Positions 6,785 to 7,401 of a DNA stretch of 7,401 bases are shown here, in pieces. The DNA is taken from the NCBI GenBank assembly GCA_003136615.1, contig PLFA01000206.1, positions 1 to 7,401 on the forward strand. Direction: 5' to 3'. Each line of letters begins with the position of its first letter. The first letter of the stretch is position 1. The notes under the pieces are model-generated. The model was not told the DNA's origin, did not search any database, and saw only the letters and a list, made by a program, of their open reading frames with translations. Origin of the DNA: Caulobacteraceae bacterium (GTDB taxonomy: Bacteria; Pseudomonadota; Alphaproteobacteria; Caulobacterales; Caulobacteraceae). The position numbers and the translations under genes were made by a program.

Positions 6785-7401
6785 GCGGCCAGGTCCCAGG
6801 CCGCCGCATCGGTCCGCACCGCGCAGCGCAGCTTGGCGGAGCGGGCGCGGGGATTGGCGGCGATCTCCGCCTCGCCGGGGGCGCGCACGCCCTTATGGAT
6901 CAGTTCGAAACTGGGGGCCGGTCCTTCGACGCGGGGCGGCGCATGGCGGGACGTTTCGCTATGCCGACCGCAACGGGGGTAGAGGAAGGATTTCACAATA
7001 CGATCTTCCAGCGAATGGAAGGTGACCACGGCCAGCCGCCCCCCCGCGCCCAGGGTGCGTTCCGCCGCCGCCAGGCCGCCTTCGAGTTCGATAAGTTCTT
7101 GATTAACCGCGATTCGTAGGGCCTGGAAAACCCGCGTGGCGGGATGAATTCGCGCCCCGCGCCGGCCGCCCAGAGCCCGCTCCACGATCTCCGCCAGATC
7201 CAGCGTCCGGGTAAAGGGCTGGGTCTCCCGCCGCCGGATGATGGCCTTGGCGACGCGCCGGGACTGGCGCTCCTCTCCATAGACGAAAAAGATCCGCGCC
7301 AGTTCCTCCGGCGTCTCGCCGTTCACCAGATCGGCCGCCGTTGGCCCCTCCCCCGACATGCGCATGTCCAGGGGACCATCGCGCATCAGGGAAAACCCGC
7401 G
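6781..7401 (-). CDS. rsmH: 16S rRNA (cytosine-1402-N4)-methyltransferase RsmH (C-terminal part, cut by window edge)
   Basis: S-adenosylmethionine-dependent enzyme (older name MraW) that methylates N4 of C1402 in the decoding centre of 16S rRNA. The frame is open to the right edge, giving 206 residues plus stop. It begins RGFSLMRDGPLDMRM, which in E. coli RsmH lies near residue 110, so about 110 N-terminal residues with the main SAM-binding motif are outside the window. The ATG at 7386 is thus an internal methionine, not the start. Other family motifs in fragment numbering: YGEER (41-45), HPATRVFQALRIAVNQEL (86-103), GGRLAVVTFHSLEDRIVK (120-137) and NPRARSAKLR (183-192). A charged and cysteine-containing loop (about 143-160) separates the last two. 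It is the first gene seen in this part of the cluster and shares its stop with the ftsL start. Identification is secure; only its length is limited by the window. Confidence 0.97.
   Translation of the reverse strand, partial: RGFSLMRDGPLDMRMSGEGPTAADLVNGETPEELARIFFVYGEERQSRRVAKAIIRRRETQPFTRTLDLAEIVERALGGRRGARIHPATRVFQALRIAVNQELIELEGGLAAAERTLGAGGRLAVVTFHSLEDRIVKSFLYPRCGRHSETSRHAPPRVEGPAPSFELIHKGVRAPGEAEIAANPRARSAKLRCAVRTDAAAWDLAA

Noticed and set aside
6156..6982. Overlapping plus-strand frames opposite ftsI, ftsL and rsmH
   Set aside because: These are shadow frames with low-complexity Arg/Gly/Ala products and no plausible ribosome binding context; the minus strand is fully explained.
6781..7386. 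rsmH starting at the ATG at 7386
   Set aside because: The codons before it read RGFSL, which continues the conserved RsmH motif, so this methionine is internal and the gene runs off the right edge.
1..7401. Mobile element, CRISPR array, defence or toxin system, tRNA or other RNA gene
   Set aside because: The minus strand is covered almost completely by seven core dcw genes with uniform composition. No repeats, inverted-repeat ends or foreign genes were seen.

Overview
The window is a stretch of the division and cell wall (dcw) cluster of a Gram-negative bacterium. It is almost certainly an alphaproteobacterium and most likely from the Caulobacteraceae (Caulobacter or Phenylobacterium type). 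That placement rests on three things seen here. Base composition is very GC-rich and uniform. MraY resembles Caulobacter MraY as I remember it, for example the N-terminal IPVLNLLRYLTFRGG stretch and the GRGQPIR segment. FtsL carries the motif RIRLLNAEMAHLDDPARIE. MurE has the DNPR signature of meso-diaminopimelate-adding ligases, which fits a Gram-negative wall. The genus is inference, not proven.

All genes lie on the minus strand, so transcription runs from high to low coordinates. In that order they are: rsmH (C-terminal two thirds, cut by the right edge), ftsL, ftsI, murE, murF, mraY and murD (N-terminal part, cut by the left edge). This is the canonical dcw order with no insertion. Coding is almost unbroken. 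rsmH/ftsL, ftsL/ftsI and ftsI/murE each overlap by four bases (ATGA). murE/murF overlap by eight bases and murF/mraY by one (TGATG). The only gap is 16 bases between mraY and murD. I see no internal promoter, terminator, RNA gene, repeat array, mobile element or foreign-looking segment, so the genes are probably read as part of one long polycistronic transcript with coupled translation. Its promoter and its end lie outside the window.

The products work together. MurD, MurE and MurF add D-Glu, meso-DAP and D-Ala-D-Ala in turn to UDP-MurNAc-L-Ala in the cytoplasm. MraY moves the finished UDP-MurNAc-pentapeptide onto undecaprenyl phosphate to make lipid I at the inner membrane. FtsI (PBP3) cross-links septal peptidoglycan in the periplasm, and FtsL helps activate it in the divisome. 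RsmH methylates 16S rRNA.

I looked for a hidden novel system and did not find one. The remaining points of interest are small: two substitutions at motif positions I believe are usually conserved (MurF, MraY), alanine/proline-rich tails on FtsL and FtsI, and the tight gene coupling. Long plus-strand ORFs are GC-rich antisense shadows.
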